Of a stretch of 41,971 nucleotides of DNA, positions 14,080 to 23,133 are shown piece after piece. Below the pieces are notes generated by a model, which did not search any database, was not told the DNA's origin, and saw only the letters and a program-made list of their open reading frames with translations. Within the stretch, counting starts at the first letter, position 1. Every line of letters starts with the position of its first letter. The stretch lies in assembly GCA_947623305.1 (NCBI GenBank), contig CANQGQ010000016.1, positions 1-41,971 on the forward strand. The letters run 5' to 3'. This DNA is from an uncultured Alistipes sp. Its GTDB lineage: Bacteria > Bacteroidota > Bacteroidia > Bacteroidales > Rikenellaceae. The translations under genes and the position numbers were made by a program.

Positions 14080-15801
14080 TTATTGTCCGCACCACTTTTT
14101 CACCTCGTCGATCGAGGGGGCTTTCAGACCGAGTTTGTTCTTCTTGTTGAAGCCGCACAGGTCGTTGAAAAACTTGCCCGGGGCGAGCTTCTTCAACGCA
14201 TCGACCGTCAGATAGCCCATCTTCTGAATGGCGGGCACCCACGCTTCGGGTACGCCGATCTCCGTGTAGCGTTCCGTCGGATCGGCCACGACCTTCTTTT
14301 CGGGGCGCATCTGCGGGAAGAACAGCACGTCCTGAATCGAAGGCTGGTTGGTCATGAACATCGTCAGCCGGTCGATCCCGATGCCCATGCCCGAGCAGGT
14401 CGGCATCCCGTATTCCAACGCCCGCACGAAGTCCATGTCGATGAACATCGCCTCGTCGTCGCCCTTTTCCGACAGCCGCAGTTGTTCTTGGAACCGTTCC
14501 AGCTGGTCGATCGGGTCGTTCAGCTCCGAGTAGGCGTTGCAGAGCTCTTTGCCGTTGACGAAGAGCTCGAAACGCTCCGTCAGCTGCGGGTTCTCGCGGT
14601 GGCGCTTGCACAAGGGCGACATCTCGATCGGGTAGTCGCACACGAACGTCGGCTGGATCAACTCCTCTTCGCAGTATTGGCCGAAAATGGCGTCGATCAA
14701 CTTGCCTTTGCCCATCGTCTCGTCCGTCTCGACGTTGAGCCGTTTGCAGGCTTCGCGCAGTTGTTCCTCGGTCTGGCCCGTGATGTCGTAGCCCGTCTTT
14801 TCGCGGATGGCGTCGGTCATGGTCAGCCGGCGGAACGGCGCTTTGAACGAAATCTGCCGGTCGCCGATCGTGAGCTCCGTCGTGCCGTTGACCGCCACAG
14901 CGACCCGTTCGAGCATTTGCTCCGTGAATTCCATCATCCAGCGGTAGTCCTTGTAGGCGACGTAGATTTCCATGCACGTGAACTCCGGATTGTGCGTGCG
15001 GTCCATGCCCTCGTTGCGGAAATTCTTGCCGAACTCGTAAACGCCGTCGAAACCGCCGACGATGAGTTTTTTCAGATAGAGCTCCGTAGCGATGCGCAGA
15101 TAGAGGTCGATGTCGAGCGAATTGTGGTGCGTGATGAACGGACGCGCCGATGCGCCGCCCGGAATGGGCTGTAAAATAGGCGTCTCTACTTCGATATACC
15201 CTTTCGAATTGAAAAATTCGCGCATCGTGGCCATGATCTTGGCCCGTTTCACGAACGTATCCTTGACTTGCGGATTGACGATCAGATCGAGGTAACGTTG
15301 GCGATAGCGCACTTCGGGGTCGGTGAAGGCATCGAACGTCTGGCCGTCTTTCTCCTTGACGACGGGCAGCGGACGGATGGACTTCGAGAGCACTGTGAAC
15401 TTGCGGCAGTGCACCGACAGTTCGCCCGTGTTGGTGCGGAAGGCGAATCCCTCGATTCCGATGAAGTCGCCGATGTCGAGCAGTTTTTTGAATACCGTGT
15501 TGTAGAGCGTCGGATCGCCTTCGGGGCAGACGTCGTCGCGCCGGATGTAAACCTGGATGCGGCCCGTGTGGTCTTGCAGCTCGAAGAACGACGCGCTGCC
15601 CATGATGCGGCGCGACATGATGCGGCCGGCGATGCGGACATCGGCAAAAGCATCGGGTTCGGCATCGAACCGGTCGGTTATTTCGCGGGCGGTGGCCGTT
15701 ACCTCGTAACGGGCTGCGGGGTAGGGTTCGATGCCCAGTTCGCGCAGCGTTTGCAGCGACTGGCGTCGCAGTTGTTCCTGTTCACTGAGTTCGGTGGTCA
15801 T
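14080..15801 (-). CDS. lysS: Lysyl-tRNA synthetase, class II
   Basis: This 573-residue enzyme charges tRNA-Lys. It has an N-terminal OB-fold anticodon-binding domain (about 55-160, with [20 protein letters not shown]) and a class II catalytic domain with motif 2 ([20 protein letters not shown]) and motif 3 ([12 protein letters not shown]). About 65 residues after motif 3 ([20 protein letters not shown] to the end) form an extension seen in Bacteroidetes LysS. The start [20 protein letters not shown] is normal. A -7 box lies about 36 nt upstream, and the membrane-TPI gene follows 19 nt downstream. Confidence 0.97.
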   Translation of the reverse strand: MTTELSEQEQLRRQSLQTLRELGIEPYPAARYEVTATAREITDRFDAEPDAFADVRIAGRIMSRRIMGSASFFELQDHTGRIQVYIRRDDVCPEGDPTLYNTVFKKLLDIGDFIGIEGFAFRTNTGELSVHCRKFTVLSKSIRPLPVVKEKDGQTFDAFTDPEVRYRQRYLDLIVNPQVKDTFVKRAKIMATMREFFNSKGYIEVETPILQPIPGGASARPFITHHNSLDIDLYLRIATELYLKKLIVGGFDGVYEFGKNFRNEGMDRTHNPEFTCMEIYVAYKDYRWMMEFTEQMLERVAVAVNGTTELTIGDRQISFKAPFRRLTMTDAIREKTGYDITGQTEEQLREACKRLNVETDETMGKGKLIDAIFGQYCEEELIQPTFVCDYPIEMSPLCKRHRENPQLTERFELFVNGKELCNAYSELNDPIDQLERFQEQLRLSEKGDDEAMFIDMDFVRALEYGMPTCSGMGIGIDRLTMFMTNQPSIQDVLFFPQMRPEKKVVADPTERYTEIGVPEAWVPAIQKMGYLTVDALKKLAPGKFFNDLCGFNKKNKLGLKAPSIDEVKKWCGQ

Positions 15802-15836
15802 ATTTTTCGGAAATTTCGTTCGTTGGTTTTTCCGGC

Positions 15837-15844
15837 AAAGTTAA
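15837..15844 (-). promoter_or_regulatory. -7 promoter box of lysS
   Basis: CAAAGTTA reads TAACTTTG on the minus strand, an exact consensus match 36 nt upstream of the lysS ATG. Confidence 0.55.
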
Positions 15845-15886
15845 CGAATTTCCGTCAAAGATAAAAGGCCCGACCGCTCGTAATCG

Positions 15887-16696
15887 TCAGTTCCGGTCGG
15901 CATGTTCCGATTCGAGGATATAGGGCTCCCAGAAACGCAGCCGGTCGCTTTTGAACCATCCATGGCAGCCGAACGGGAGGGCGCCTCCGATCGGCTTTAT
16001 CGTTCGGGCAGGATGCGTGTCGATCGAGAACCGGACGGCTTCTTCCGCTTCGGGCCGACGCAGGTCGGGAACGAACGACCAGAACCAGTCTTCGTTCGAA
16101 ACGGTCGAACGCACTTGTCCGAGTTGTTCGATCAGATCGGCATGACGTGCGCAGGCTTGCCGGAACGCCTCGGCACGACGCAGCGAAAGCCCGCCATTGA
16201 GTACCCTGCCCCAGCCGTCCTGACGCAATATCCTCGACCGGTCGCAGCAGGCACGGCGCAGAGCCAGCCATTGTTTGATCGGTGGCAGATTGTAGATGCC
16301 GCGACGCTGATAAGGGCCACCGATATAATCGTAGTCTTTGGCGCACCATGCGTCGAGTTCGTCGCGGAAGATCCAGGCATCCGGTTGGCAGATAAGCAGA
16401 TAGTCCGCCCCCTGCTCGATGAAACGGGCGTAGAACGCTTCGGACATCATCATCCGGTTGTAACCCAGAATCCCGTTTTTGGGCCCGAGCCATTCGTCGG
16501 AAACGCGCATTCGGCCGATGTCGTCGAACGGTGCCGTGTCGAGTAATACCGGAGGTTGGATGAGCCCTTCGGGTAGCAGAAAGATGAATCGGGATGCGCC
16601 GAGTATCCGTACATTGTGCCGCAGCGTGCGTATTTCGTATTCGGACAGTTCGGAACGATGGATCGGTACGATAATTCGGACGGAAGTTTCAGACAT
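15887..16696 (-). CDS. DUF5672-family protein, putative glycosyltransferase
   Basis: This 269-residue protein has the features of DUF5672, a family of presumed glycosyltransferases in Bacteroidetes. The N-terminus VRIIVPIHRSELSEYEIRTL looks like the start of a nucleotide-sugar-binding fold. YNRMMMSEAFYARF, ADYLLICQPDAWIFRDELDA and YDYIGGPY cover about 80-128. NGGLSLRR (167-174) is a typical donor-site motif and NEDWFW (about 200) a typical acceptor-side acidic motif. There is no signal peptide or membrane segment, so it should act in the cytoplasm. Activity and substrate are not established. TATTTTTG on the minus strand (16734-16741) about 40 nt upstream is a possible -7 box. Confidence 0.8.
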   Translation of the reverse strand: MSETSVRIIVPIHRSELSEYEIRTLRHNVRILGASRFIFLLPEGLIQPPVLLDTAPFDDIGRMRVSDEWLGPKNGILGYNRMMMSEAFYARFIEQGADYLLICQPDAWIFRDELDAWCAKDYDYIGGPYQRRGIYNLPPIKQWLALRRACCDRSRILRQDGWGRVLNGGLSLRRAEAFRQACARHADLIEQLGQVRSTVSNEDWFWSFVPDLRRPEAEEAVRFSIDTHPARTIKPIGGALPFGCHGWFKSDRLRFWEPYILESEHADRN

Positions 16697-16801
16697 GGCG
16701 AAAATGGTTGAGGACGATGTGTATGCGGTATTTCAAAAATACTATGGAGTTTGTGCAAAGATCGCAGCAATTTTGTGATTTTCCCGATTGCTTTGCAACT
16801 T

Positions 16802-17443
16802 TTATTCCCGTTTTGCAACCCGGAATCGCTTGAACCCCAGCCAAGCTATATAACCCAATGCACCGCCGACCAGTGCGCCCCAAAACAGATCCATCGGAAA
16901 ATGTTTGCCCAAGTAGATGCGCGAATAACAAATCGCAAGGGTCGATGCGACCATCAACGTGGTGAACCATCGCCGTCGGATGGCGGCGCACGAGAGCACG
17001 GCTAATGCGACGATCGTCGCCGCATGGGCCGATACCGTGCCGTAATAGCCGGCCACGGCCTTCACGGGAACGTGCACCGCCCAATCGCCCGCCATGCCGG
17101 TTTGTCGGATGACGTAGAGTGAGTCGGGCGTAATGGCGAGTCCTTCGAGTTCGGGCGTGAACATCGGACGCCAGCGGGGCTGGAAGCCGGGCAACAGATC
17201 GCCTATCAGGCCAGTGCCCTTGAACATTCCGCAAACCATGTCCGAAAGCACGATCGCCCCGACCATCGCCCCGAGGAACAGCAGCGTATCGCGCCATCCG
17301 CCGCGGCGCCAGATCATCCAGAGAATCAACAGATAAAGCGGAATCCACATCGCCGTGCCGGAGATGGCGAACATGATGCGGTCGACCGTGGGGCCGCCGT
17401 CGAAATTGAGCGCCAGAAACAGGCTGTGATCGAAATCGTACAT
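16802..17443 (-). CDS. PAP2-family membrane phosphatase
   Basis: This 213-residue membrane protein has about five to six hydrophobic helices and the three PAP2 phosphatase regions. The first is degenerate: RWRP (90-93) keeps the RP pair but lacks the expected Lys seven residues before it. The second is YYGTVSAHAAT (133-143), where VSAH replaces PSGH but keeps H140. The third is complete: SRIYLGKHFPMD (174-185) with R175, H181 and D185. Members remove phosphate from lipid phosphates such as phosphatidic acid, phosphatidylglycerol phosphate, lipid A or undecaprenyl pyrophosphate; which one is unknown. It starts 13 nt after the barrel-protein gene, so the two probably share a transcript. Confidence 0.88.
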   Translation of the reverse strand: MYDFDHSLFLALNFDGGPTVDRIMFAISGTAMWIPLYLLILWMIWRRGGWRDTLLFLGAMVGAIVLSDMVCGMFKGTGLIGDLLPGFQPRWRPMFTPELEGLAITPDSLYVIRQTGMAGDWAVHVPVKAVAGYYGTVSAHAATIVALAVLSCAAIRRRWFTTLMVASTLAICYSRIYLGKHFPMDLFWGALVGGALGYIAWLGFKRFRVAKRE

Positions 17444-17456
17444 GGTCGAGGTACTA

Positions 17457-18857
17457 TTAAAAAGCTTCGGACGCAGTAAATAGGAAAGCCGAGGAGCGTT
17501 TGCGATCCCACGGCAGCGAAGAATTGCCGTAGACGCCCCAGCCGTAGTCCAACCGGATGTTCATGCCCTTCTTGAACTCGAACCGATAGCCCACGCCGAA
17601 GCTGTAAAGCGTATTTTTCCATTGGAAACTTTCCGTACCCCAGACTTGCCCGAGCCCGAACCATCCCACTACGCCGTGGCGTCGATAGATTCGTTGACGG
17701 AGTTCGAGTTGCGTCTCGACGAGCCGTTTGTCGCGATAGCGGCCTTCGTAGTAGCCGCGCATGCGTTCCATGCCGCCCATCTTGGCGTACATGTGCCACG
17801 ACGGGGTGCCCGCCAAACAGTCGATATAGAGGTCGTAGGCCAATACTCCGCTTTTCCACAGCCGGCGGTAGGTGTCGAACGTAATCGTGAAACGGCCGAA
17901 GTTGCGCCCCGTATTGCCTAAAAATTCCGGATACCACTTGGCTTCGGCCTTCACGAAGATGCCGCGGGTGGCGTTGTAAGTTACGTCGCGCGAATCGTAT
18001 TGCAGGAATACGCCGAGATTCGTATTGAACGCATTGGGCTTGTCGCCCGTTTCGCTGATGTAATTCGAAAAAGGGTCTTGCAGCGACGGATCGTAGCGAC
18101 CTTCCTGCCAGAGGGCATAGAGCTCGCCCATTTCGCTGGTAGGCTCCGGCATCGGTTTCTTGCCCGATTCGATATCGTTCATGTAGTCGACCATGCCCGA
18201 ATCGGAGTAGCTGGCGCCTGAATAGTCGATGCCGCCGCTCACGCCGAGGTAGAACCGGTTGGCGACGGCCGCGCACCACGATACGCGGAAGATGCCCATC
18301 GTCGTGGTGAGGCTTTGACCGTATCCTGCCTTGCCGGCCTCGTAGCCGATGCCGTAAAAGGCGCCCGGAAAGTAGACGAAGGCGCCCGAATAGTTCAGCC
18401 GGCGTTCGTTGTGTTTGAAAATATTGTCGCCGCTGAAGCGTAACAGAACGAATTTTCGGGTCGTAACGTTGCCATAGATCGAGATGTTCGACGGCTCGGT
18501 GATCGAATCGGTGCGGTCGAGCCGGTAGAGGCCGGCGATGAGGAATCCGAGACCGAATCCGACGTCCGACGAGTAGCTGGGGCCCGGAGCGATGCTCCAG
18601 TCCATTTTCTTTTCGAAAGTACGATCAATGTTCGAACGGTCGAAATAGTCGAAGATCCGACGGACGAACCCGCGCTTTTTCATCGTTGCGGCGAGCGTGT
18701 CGGTCGGTTCGACGTTTTGCCCCTTGCTTTGTCTGAGTTGCGTGATGTCCCCCATCGGGACGATCCGTTGTCTCTCATTGTCCTGTATTTGCGCGACGGA
18801 TGTCATCGCGCAAAACGACAGACAAAGCAGGAGCGCAATCGAGAGGCTGTTTTTCAT
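17457..18857 (-). CDS. Omp85/BamA-like outer-membrane barrel protein
   Basis: This 466-residue protein has a signal peptide (MKNSLSIALLLCLSFCAMTS, cleavage near VAQ) and then mostly alternating beta strands from about residue 85 to the end, closing with an aromatic C-terminal Phe. RGYYEGRYRDK (367-377), preceded by MGGMERM, matches the conserved loop-6 motif of Omp85 barrels. No POTRA repeats fit in the short N-terminal stretch (24-84), so it is a barrel-only member rather than BamA itself. It probably serves outer-membrane transport or attachment of an unknown partner. It lies 36 nt after the C1 peptidase gene. Confidence 0.8.
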   Translation of the reverse strand: MKNSLSIALLLCLSFCAMTSVAQIQDNERQRIVPMGDITQLRQSKGQNVEPTDTLAATMKKRGFVRRIFDYFDRSNIDRTFEKKMDWSIAPGPSYSSDVGFGLGFLIAGLYRLDRTDSITEPSNISIYGNVTTRKFVLLRFSGDNIFKHNERRLNYSGAFVYFPGAFYGIGYEAGKAGYGQSLTTTMGIFRVSWCAAVANRFYLGVSGGIDYSGASYSDSGMVDYMNDIESGKKPMPEPTSEMGELYALWQEGRYDPSLQDPFSNYISETGDKPNAFNTNLGVFLQYDSRDVTYNATRGIFVKAEAKWYPEFLGNTGRNFGRFTITFDTYRRLWKSGVLAYDLYIDCLAGTPSWHMYAKMGGMERMRGYYEGRYRDKRLVETQLELRQRIYRRHGVVGWFGLGQVWGTESFQWKNTLYSFGVGYRFEFKKGMNIRLDYGWGVYGNSSLPWDRKRSSAFLFTASEAF

Positions 18858-18893
18858 TTCCGTTCGGACTTAAATCGGCCGGCGGCCGCGCGT

Positions 18894-20105
18894 TCAGTTC
18901 CAACCCAATTTTTTGCGGATCGCTTTCGGAACGGCGTTGCGATTGACTAAAATGTCGATCGTCTTGTACGCTACGAACGGACGCGAGAAGTACCAGTAAC
19001 CGTCGTAAGGCGGACGTGCATCCCAGGAGTTCTGCACCTTGAAGTAGGAATTGCCGGCCTGATCGACCGCCGTGCCGACGATGACCATGCCGTGATCGTC
19101 CGTCGTCTCGTAGTTGTCGTAGGCTTCCTGGCGCATCTCCTGCGTGATGGTGCGTTCTTTGCCCGGCTTGTCGAATTTATAAAGAGCCGCTTCCTTTTCC
19201 GTTGGCGTCAGCTTGCCCCAGCGTTCGGCTTCGGTGGCATCCATGCCGTCGAGGTCGGCCTCCGGAACGATGCCGATGGCTTTCGTGCGGCTGAAGCCCT
19301 TTTCGCTCACGTCGGTGCCCCAGGCGATCGTGTAGCCGTTGGCCAGCGCATTGTCGATGACCGCCATCATTTCGTCTAACGGAAGATTCCAGACCGACGC
19401 CCACATCCAGTTGTCGGGCACTTCGATGACGAACGGCCGATAGAACGGATGATGCGTGAAAGAGGTCAGAGCCACATAGTCGTCGAGATTGATGGGCAGC
19501 GAAGCGGCGAATTCCGTCGGCGTGTACGTTTTACCGTCGTAGTCGAATTGTTCGGGCACGGGGCCGAAATACTCGTCGAGAATGGCATCGAATCCGCGTT
19601 TCCAGGCGGTCGAGAGGGACCGTTTCGATTTTTCGGCAGCGGCGATGACGGCATCGAGATAGGCTTTCAGCACGCTCGAAATTTCATGGAAATCGGGCTT
19701 TTCGGTGCCGTAGTTCAGCCCCGGGTAGACGTCGAACGGAACGATGCCGTGTTGGCGGATGCCCTCCGTTACGTCGTGGGCGGCACCGCCCTCGGCGAAG
19801 TTGAGGCTGCCATGCAGTCGTACGTATTTTTCGGCCTTGTCCATGAACGAATGGCGGACGATCCACATTTCCGACAGATGCAGTTCGGGGCCGCCTGCGC
19901 GGAGGATTTCGTCTTCGAGGAACGTCATCGTCGAGAAGCACCAGCAAGTACCGCTGCGGTGTTGGTCTTTGACGGGCGTCGTGCGGATGGTCGCGACATC
20001 GGTGAAAACATAGCCTTCGGCCGGTTTCTGTTCCGGTTCGGGCGATTGTGCCAGCGCGGTGCATGCGGCGCCGAGCAACAACAGGGTCGGGATAATTCGT
20101 TTCAT
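18894..20105 (-). CDS. Secreted C1-family cysteine peptidase (aminopeptidase C / bleomycin hydrolase type)
   Basis: This 403-residue papain-fold peptidase has a signal peptide (MKRIIPTLLLLGAACTALAQ). The active-site parts are all present: Gln in VKDQHRSG (Q48), nucleophile Cys in SGTCWCFS (C54), His in DDHGMVIVG (H338) and Asn in QNSWD (N359). The long insert between Cys and His and the HLSEMWIVRHSFMDKAEKYV segment are typical of the bleomycin-hydrolase/aminopeptidase C group. The cytosolic relatives lack a signal peptide, so this version is probably periplasmic and trims peptides there. It sits in a minus-strand run after the flavoprotein gene (31-nt gap). Confidence 0.92.
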   Translation of the reverse strand: MKRIIPTLLLLGAACTALAQSPEPEQKPAEGYVFTDVATIRTTPVKDQHRSGTCWCFSTMTFLEDEILRAGGPELHLSEMWIVRHSFMDKAEKYVRLHGSLNFAEGGAAHDVTEGIRQHGIVPFDVYPGLNYGTEKPDFHEISSVLKAYLDAVIAAAEKSKRSLSTAWKRGFDAILDEYFGPVPEQFDYDGKTYTPTEFAASLPINLDDYVALTSFTHHPFYRPFVIEVPDNWMWASVWNLPLDEMMAVIDNALANGYTIAWGTDVSEKGFSRTKAIGIVPEADLDGMDATEAERWGKLTPTEKEAALYKFDKPGKERTITQEMRQEAYDNYETTDDHGMVIVGTAVDQAGNSYFKVQNSWDARPPYDGYWYFSRPFVAYKTIDILVNRNAVPKAIRKKLGWN

Positions 20106-20136
20106 GGTATTGGGTTTGTTTTAATTGCCGGTTCGA

Positions 20137-20745
20137 TCAGTGGATGAAATTGGTCATGATTTTCGGTTCCGCTTCCGGTGCGGATTCGGGGTGCAGATTC
20201 TGGAGCATCCATGCCATGTTGCGTCCCAGCGTGCGCATGGTTTGCAGACCTTCGGCGTCCTGCGCCGCTTCGCCGGGCAGTCGGCCGTGCACGCTGTTCC
20301 AGTATTGCGACGATACGACGGGCATGTTGTTGATGGTGAAATACTTGTTCAATCGGTCGAATACGGCGCTCGCCCCTCCACGGCGGCATACGGCGACCGC
20401 AGCCCCGGGCTTGTATTGCAAATGAGGGCCGCACGAGTAGAACAACCGGTCGAGCAGGGCGCACAGCGAACCGTTAGGGCCTGCGTAGTAGGTCGGCGAA
20501 CCGACGACCAAGCCGTCCGTCGTTTGGATTTTCTCGCACAACGCGTCGTAGAGGTCGTCGTGGAATACACAGCGTCCGAGTTCGCGACATTTGCCGCAGG
20601 CGATGCACCCGCGCACGGCTTGCGTGCCGAGCGATACGATTTCGGTCTGAATGCTGTGTTCTTCCAGCGTTTTCGCCACTTCGGACAATGCGATGTAGGT
20701 GTTCCCGTGCGTGTGAGGGCTGCCGTTGATCAGTAGTACGTGCAT
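20137..20745 (-). CDS. Iron-sulfur flavoprotein-like FMN reductase
   Basis: Starting at the ATG at 20745 the protein has 202 residues and begins MHVLLINGSPHTHGNTYIAL, whose NGSPHTHGNT is the FMN-phosphate loop of the NADPH-dependent FMN reductase family. An upstream in-frame ATG at 20787 would lie inside topA and is less likely. GCIACGKCRELGRC holds a compact C-x2-C-x2-C-x5-C motif, the same spacing as in the archaeal/bacterial iron-sulfur flavoprotein Isf, so a 4Fe-4S cluster is probable. SPTYYAGPNGSL is the second flavin loop. The physiological partner is unknown. It starts 8 nt after the topA stop, implying co-transcription. Confidence 0.85.
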   Translation of the reverse strand: MHVLLINGSPHTHGNTYIALSEVAKTLEEHSIQTEIVSLGTQAVRGCIACGKCRELGRCVFHDDLYDALCEKIQTTDGLVVGSPTYYAGPNGSLCALLDRLFYSCGPHLQYKPGAAVAVCRRGGASAVFDRLNKYFTINNMPVVSSQYWNSVHGRLPGEAAQDAEGLQTMRTLGRNMAWMLQNLHPESAPEAEPKIMTNFIH

Positions 20746-20753
20746 AGCGATGT

Positions 20754-23054
20754 CTATTTTTTCGACGAAGCGACGATGCTCCGACAATCTTCCAGCGTCA
20801 ATTCTTCCGGTTTCGTCCCGCGCGGCAGACGGTAATTCTTGCCCTTGTAGGCGATGTAGGCGCCGTAGCGGCCGTTTTTCACCACCATCTCCGGATCTTC
20901 GTCGAACGTCCGGAGCGGCTGACGGGCTGCGGTCGCCCCATTCTGTCGGTTCCGGATCAGTTCCACGGCCCGATCATAACCGATGGTATGGGGATCGTCG
21001 CCCTTCGGAAGCGAAGCGAACAGTTTTCCTAAACGTACATAAGCTCCGTAACGGCCGATGCCCACGACCAACTCCTCGCCGTCGAGTTCGCCCAACGTGC
21101 GCGGCAGCGTGAAGAGTTCCAGCGCCTCCTCCAGCGTGATGGATTCGATGAGTTGACCCTTTTCCAACGAGGCGAAACGCCCTTTTTCGCCTTCATTGCC
21201 TTCGATTTCGACCATCGGGCCGTAACGACCGATGCGGGCCTTGACCGTGTGGCCCGTCTTCGGATCGGTTCCTAAGATGCGGGCGGCTTGTTCGCGGCGG
21301 TCGGTCTGCCGGTCGATCGCCGTGTCGACCATCTCGTGGAACGGCCCGTAAAAATCGCCGATCATTTTGTTCCAAGTGATGTCGCCTTCGGCCACGCGGT
21401 CGAACTCCTTCTCGACGTTGGCCGTGAAGTTGTAGTCGATGATGGGCCCGAACTGCGCCTCCAGATAGTCGTTGACCACCATGCCGATATCGGTAGGCGA
21501 CAGCCGGTTCTTCTCCGAACCGAATTTCTCGGTGCAGGTCTTGACGGCGATTTTGCCTTTGGCGAGGGTCAACTGCGTATAATTGCGTTTTTGACCTTCG
21601 CGGTTCTGTTTGACGACATACCCGCGATTGATGATCGTGGTAATGGTCGGCGCATAAGTCGACGGGCGGCCGATGCCCAGCTCTTCGAGCCGTTTCACCA
21701 ACGAGGCCTCGTTGTAACGGGCCGGGGCCTGGGTGAATCGTTCCGTCGCGGTGATCTGGGTCGTTTCGACCCGATCGCCCGGCGCCATTTTGGGCAGTAC
21801 GCCCTCGCCGCTTTCCGACGACGATTCGTCATCCGTCGATTCGGAGTAGAGTCGCAGAAAACCGTCGAACCGGATCACTTCGCCCGTAGCGACGAATTGC
21901 TGCGCGGCTCCACTGACGTCGATCGTAATCGTCGTGCGGTCGATCTCGGCGCAGACCATCTGCGACGCGACCGTGCGTTTCCAAATCAATTCGTAAAGCC
22001 GTTGCTCCTGGGCCGTGCCTTCGATGCTCTGCCGTTCGATGTACGACGGGCGGATGGCTTCGTGGGCCTCCTGGGCGCCTTTCGTCTTGGTCTTGTAATT
22101 GAACCAGCGGGAGTATTTCTCTCCGTAGAGTTTTATGACCTCTTCTTTGCATTGAGCCAATGCCTGTTGCGAGAGGTTCACCGAGTCGGTACGCATGTAG
22201 GTGATCAAACCCTGTTCGTAGAGCCGTTGCGCTACGGCCATCGTCTGCGAAACCGACATGCCCAATTTGCGGCCGGCCTCCTGTTGCAGGGTCGAGGTGG
22301 TGAACGGTGGGGCCGGATAGCGTTGGGCGGGCTTTTCTTCGGCTTTCGCCACGGTGAATTCGGCACCGATGCACTGTCCGAGGAACTGTTCGGCCTCCTC
22401 GCGGCGTTCGAAACGGGTCGATAATTCGGCCTTGAAGATCGTTTTTTCAGGGTCGTCGGCCGCATAAAACTGCGCTACGACCCGATAGAACGGCACCGAT
22501 CGGAATGCGATGATTTCGCGTTCGCGCTCGACGAGCAACCGCACGGCCACCGACTGCACCCGTCCGGCCGAAAGCGAGGGTCGCACCTTTTTCCACAAGA
22601 CGGGCGACAGCTCGAATCCGACCAACCGGTCGAGGATGCGGCGGGCCTGCTGAGCGTTTACTAAGTTCATGTTCACCGTGCGGGGCGATTCGATCGCTTC
22701 GAGGATGGCCCGTTTGGTAATTTCGTGAAAAACGATTCGTTTGGTCGTATCGACCGGGAGCCCCAACACTTCGGTGAGGTGCCATGCGATGGCCTCTCCT
22801 TCGCGGTCTTCATCGGACGCCAGCCAGACGGTCTTCTTCTTGGCCAGCCGCGCCAGCTCGTCGACAACCTTTTTCTTGTCCGCCGGAATTTCGTAAACGG
22901 GGCGGAATCCCTCCTGGATGTCGATTCCCAGATCTTTTTTCGAGAGGTCGCGGATATGTCCGTAACTCGATTTGACGATGTAGTCCTTTCCGAGAAATTT
23001 CTCGATGGTTTTCGCTTTGGCCGGGGACTCGACGATGACTAAATTTTCCTGCAT
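20754..23054 (-). CDS. topA: DNA topoisomerase I (type IA)
   Basis: This 766-residue enzyme relaxes negative supercoils. I start it at the ATG at 23054 (MQENLVIVESPAKAKTIEKF), which begins directly on the TOPRIM domain; a further in-frame ATG at 23105 adds 17 unsupported residues and overlaps a hairpin. The metal site SDEDREGE is at about 81-88 and the active tyrosine at about Y286 in GLITYMRTDS. Instead of the Cys4 zinc ribbons of E. coli TopA, the C-terminus carries repeats of the GRYGxY type (GRYGPMVEIEG, GRYGAYVRLG, GRYGAYIAYKGKNY), usual in Bacteroidetes and Gram-positive enzymes. It ends 8 nt before the flavoprotein start. Confidence 0.97.
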   Translation of the reverse strand: MQENLVIVESPAKAKTIEKFLGKDYIVKSSYGHIRDLSKKDLGIDIQEGFRPVYEIPADKKKVVDELARLAKKKTVWLASDEDREGEAIAWHLTEVLGLPVDTTKRIVFHEITKRAILEAIESPRTVNMNLVNAQQARRILDRLVGFELSPVLWKKVRPSLSAGRVQSVAVRLLVEREREIIAFRSVPFYRVVAQFYAADDPEKTIFKAELSTRFERREEAEQFLGQCIGAEFTVAKAEEKPAQRYPAPPFTTSTLQQEAGRKLGMSVSQTMAVAQRLYEQGLITYMRTDSVNLSQQALAQCKEEVIKLYGEKYSRWFNYKTKTKGAQEAHEAIRPSYIERQSIEGTAQEQRLYELIWKRTVASQMVCAEIDRTTITIDVSGAAQQFVATGEVIRFDGFLRLYSESTDDESSSESGEGVLPKMAPGDRVETTQITATERFTQAPARYNEASLVKRLEELGIGRPSTYAPTITTIINRGYVVKQNREGQKRNYTQLTLAKGKIAVKTCTEKFGSEKNRLSPTDIGMVVNDYLEAQFGPIIDYNFTANVEKEFDRVAEGDITWNKMIGDFYGPFHEMVDTAIDRQTDRREQAARILGTDPKTGHTVKARIGRYGPMVEIEGNEGEKGRFASLEKGQLIESITLEEALELFTLPRTLGELDGEELVVGIGRYGAYVRLGKLFASLPKGDDPHTIGYDRAVELIRNRQNGATAARQPLRTFDEDPEMVVKNGRYGAYIAYKGKNYRLPRGTKPEELTLEDCRSIVASSKK

Positions 23055-23081
23055 CTCTTTGTTTTGTGGCTTTTCGGAAAT

Positions 23082-23116
23082 GCGAAAACCTAAGAGCTCC
23101 TGCACTTAGGTTTCGC
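23082..23116 (-). terminator. Possible terminator between the DUF4270 gene and topA
   Basis: GCGAAAACCTAAG (23082-23094) pairs with CTTAGGTTTCGC (23105-23116) with one bulged A and a 10-nt loop. It lies about 18 nt after the DUF4270 stop on the minus strand. No T-run follows, so the role is uncertain. Confidence 0.45.
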
Positions 23117-23133
23117 CATATCGTATTTTGCGG

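Noticed and set aside
14035..15174. 379-codon plus-strand frame opposite lysS
   Set aside because: It is the antisense of a highly conserved enzyme gene; long antisense frames are common in this GC-rich DNA.
21288..22424. 378-codon plus-strand frame opposite topA
   Set aside because: It mirrors topA codons and has no recognisable domain or start context.
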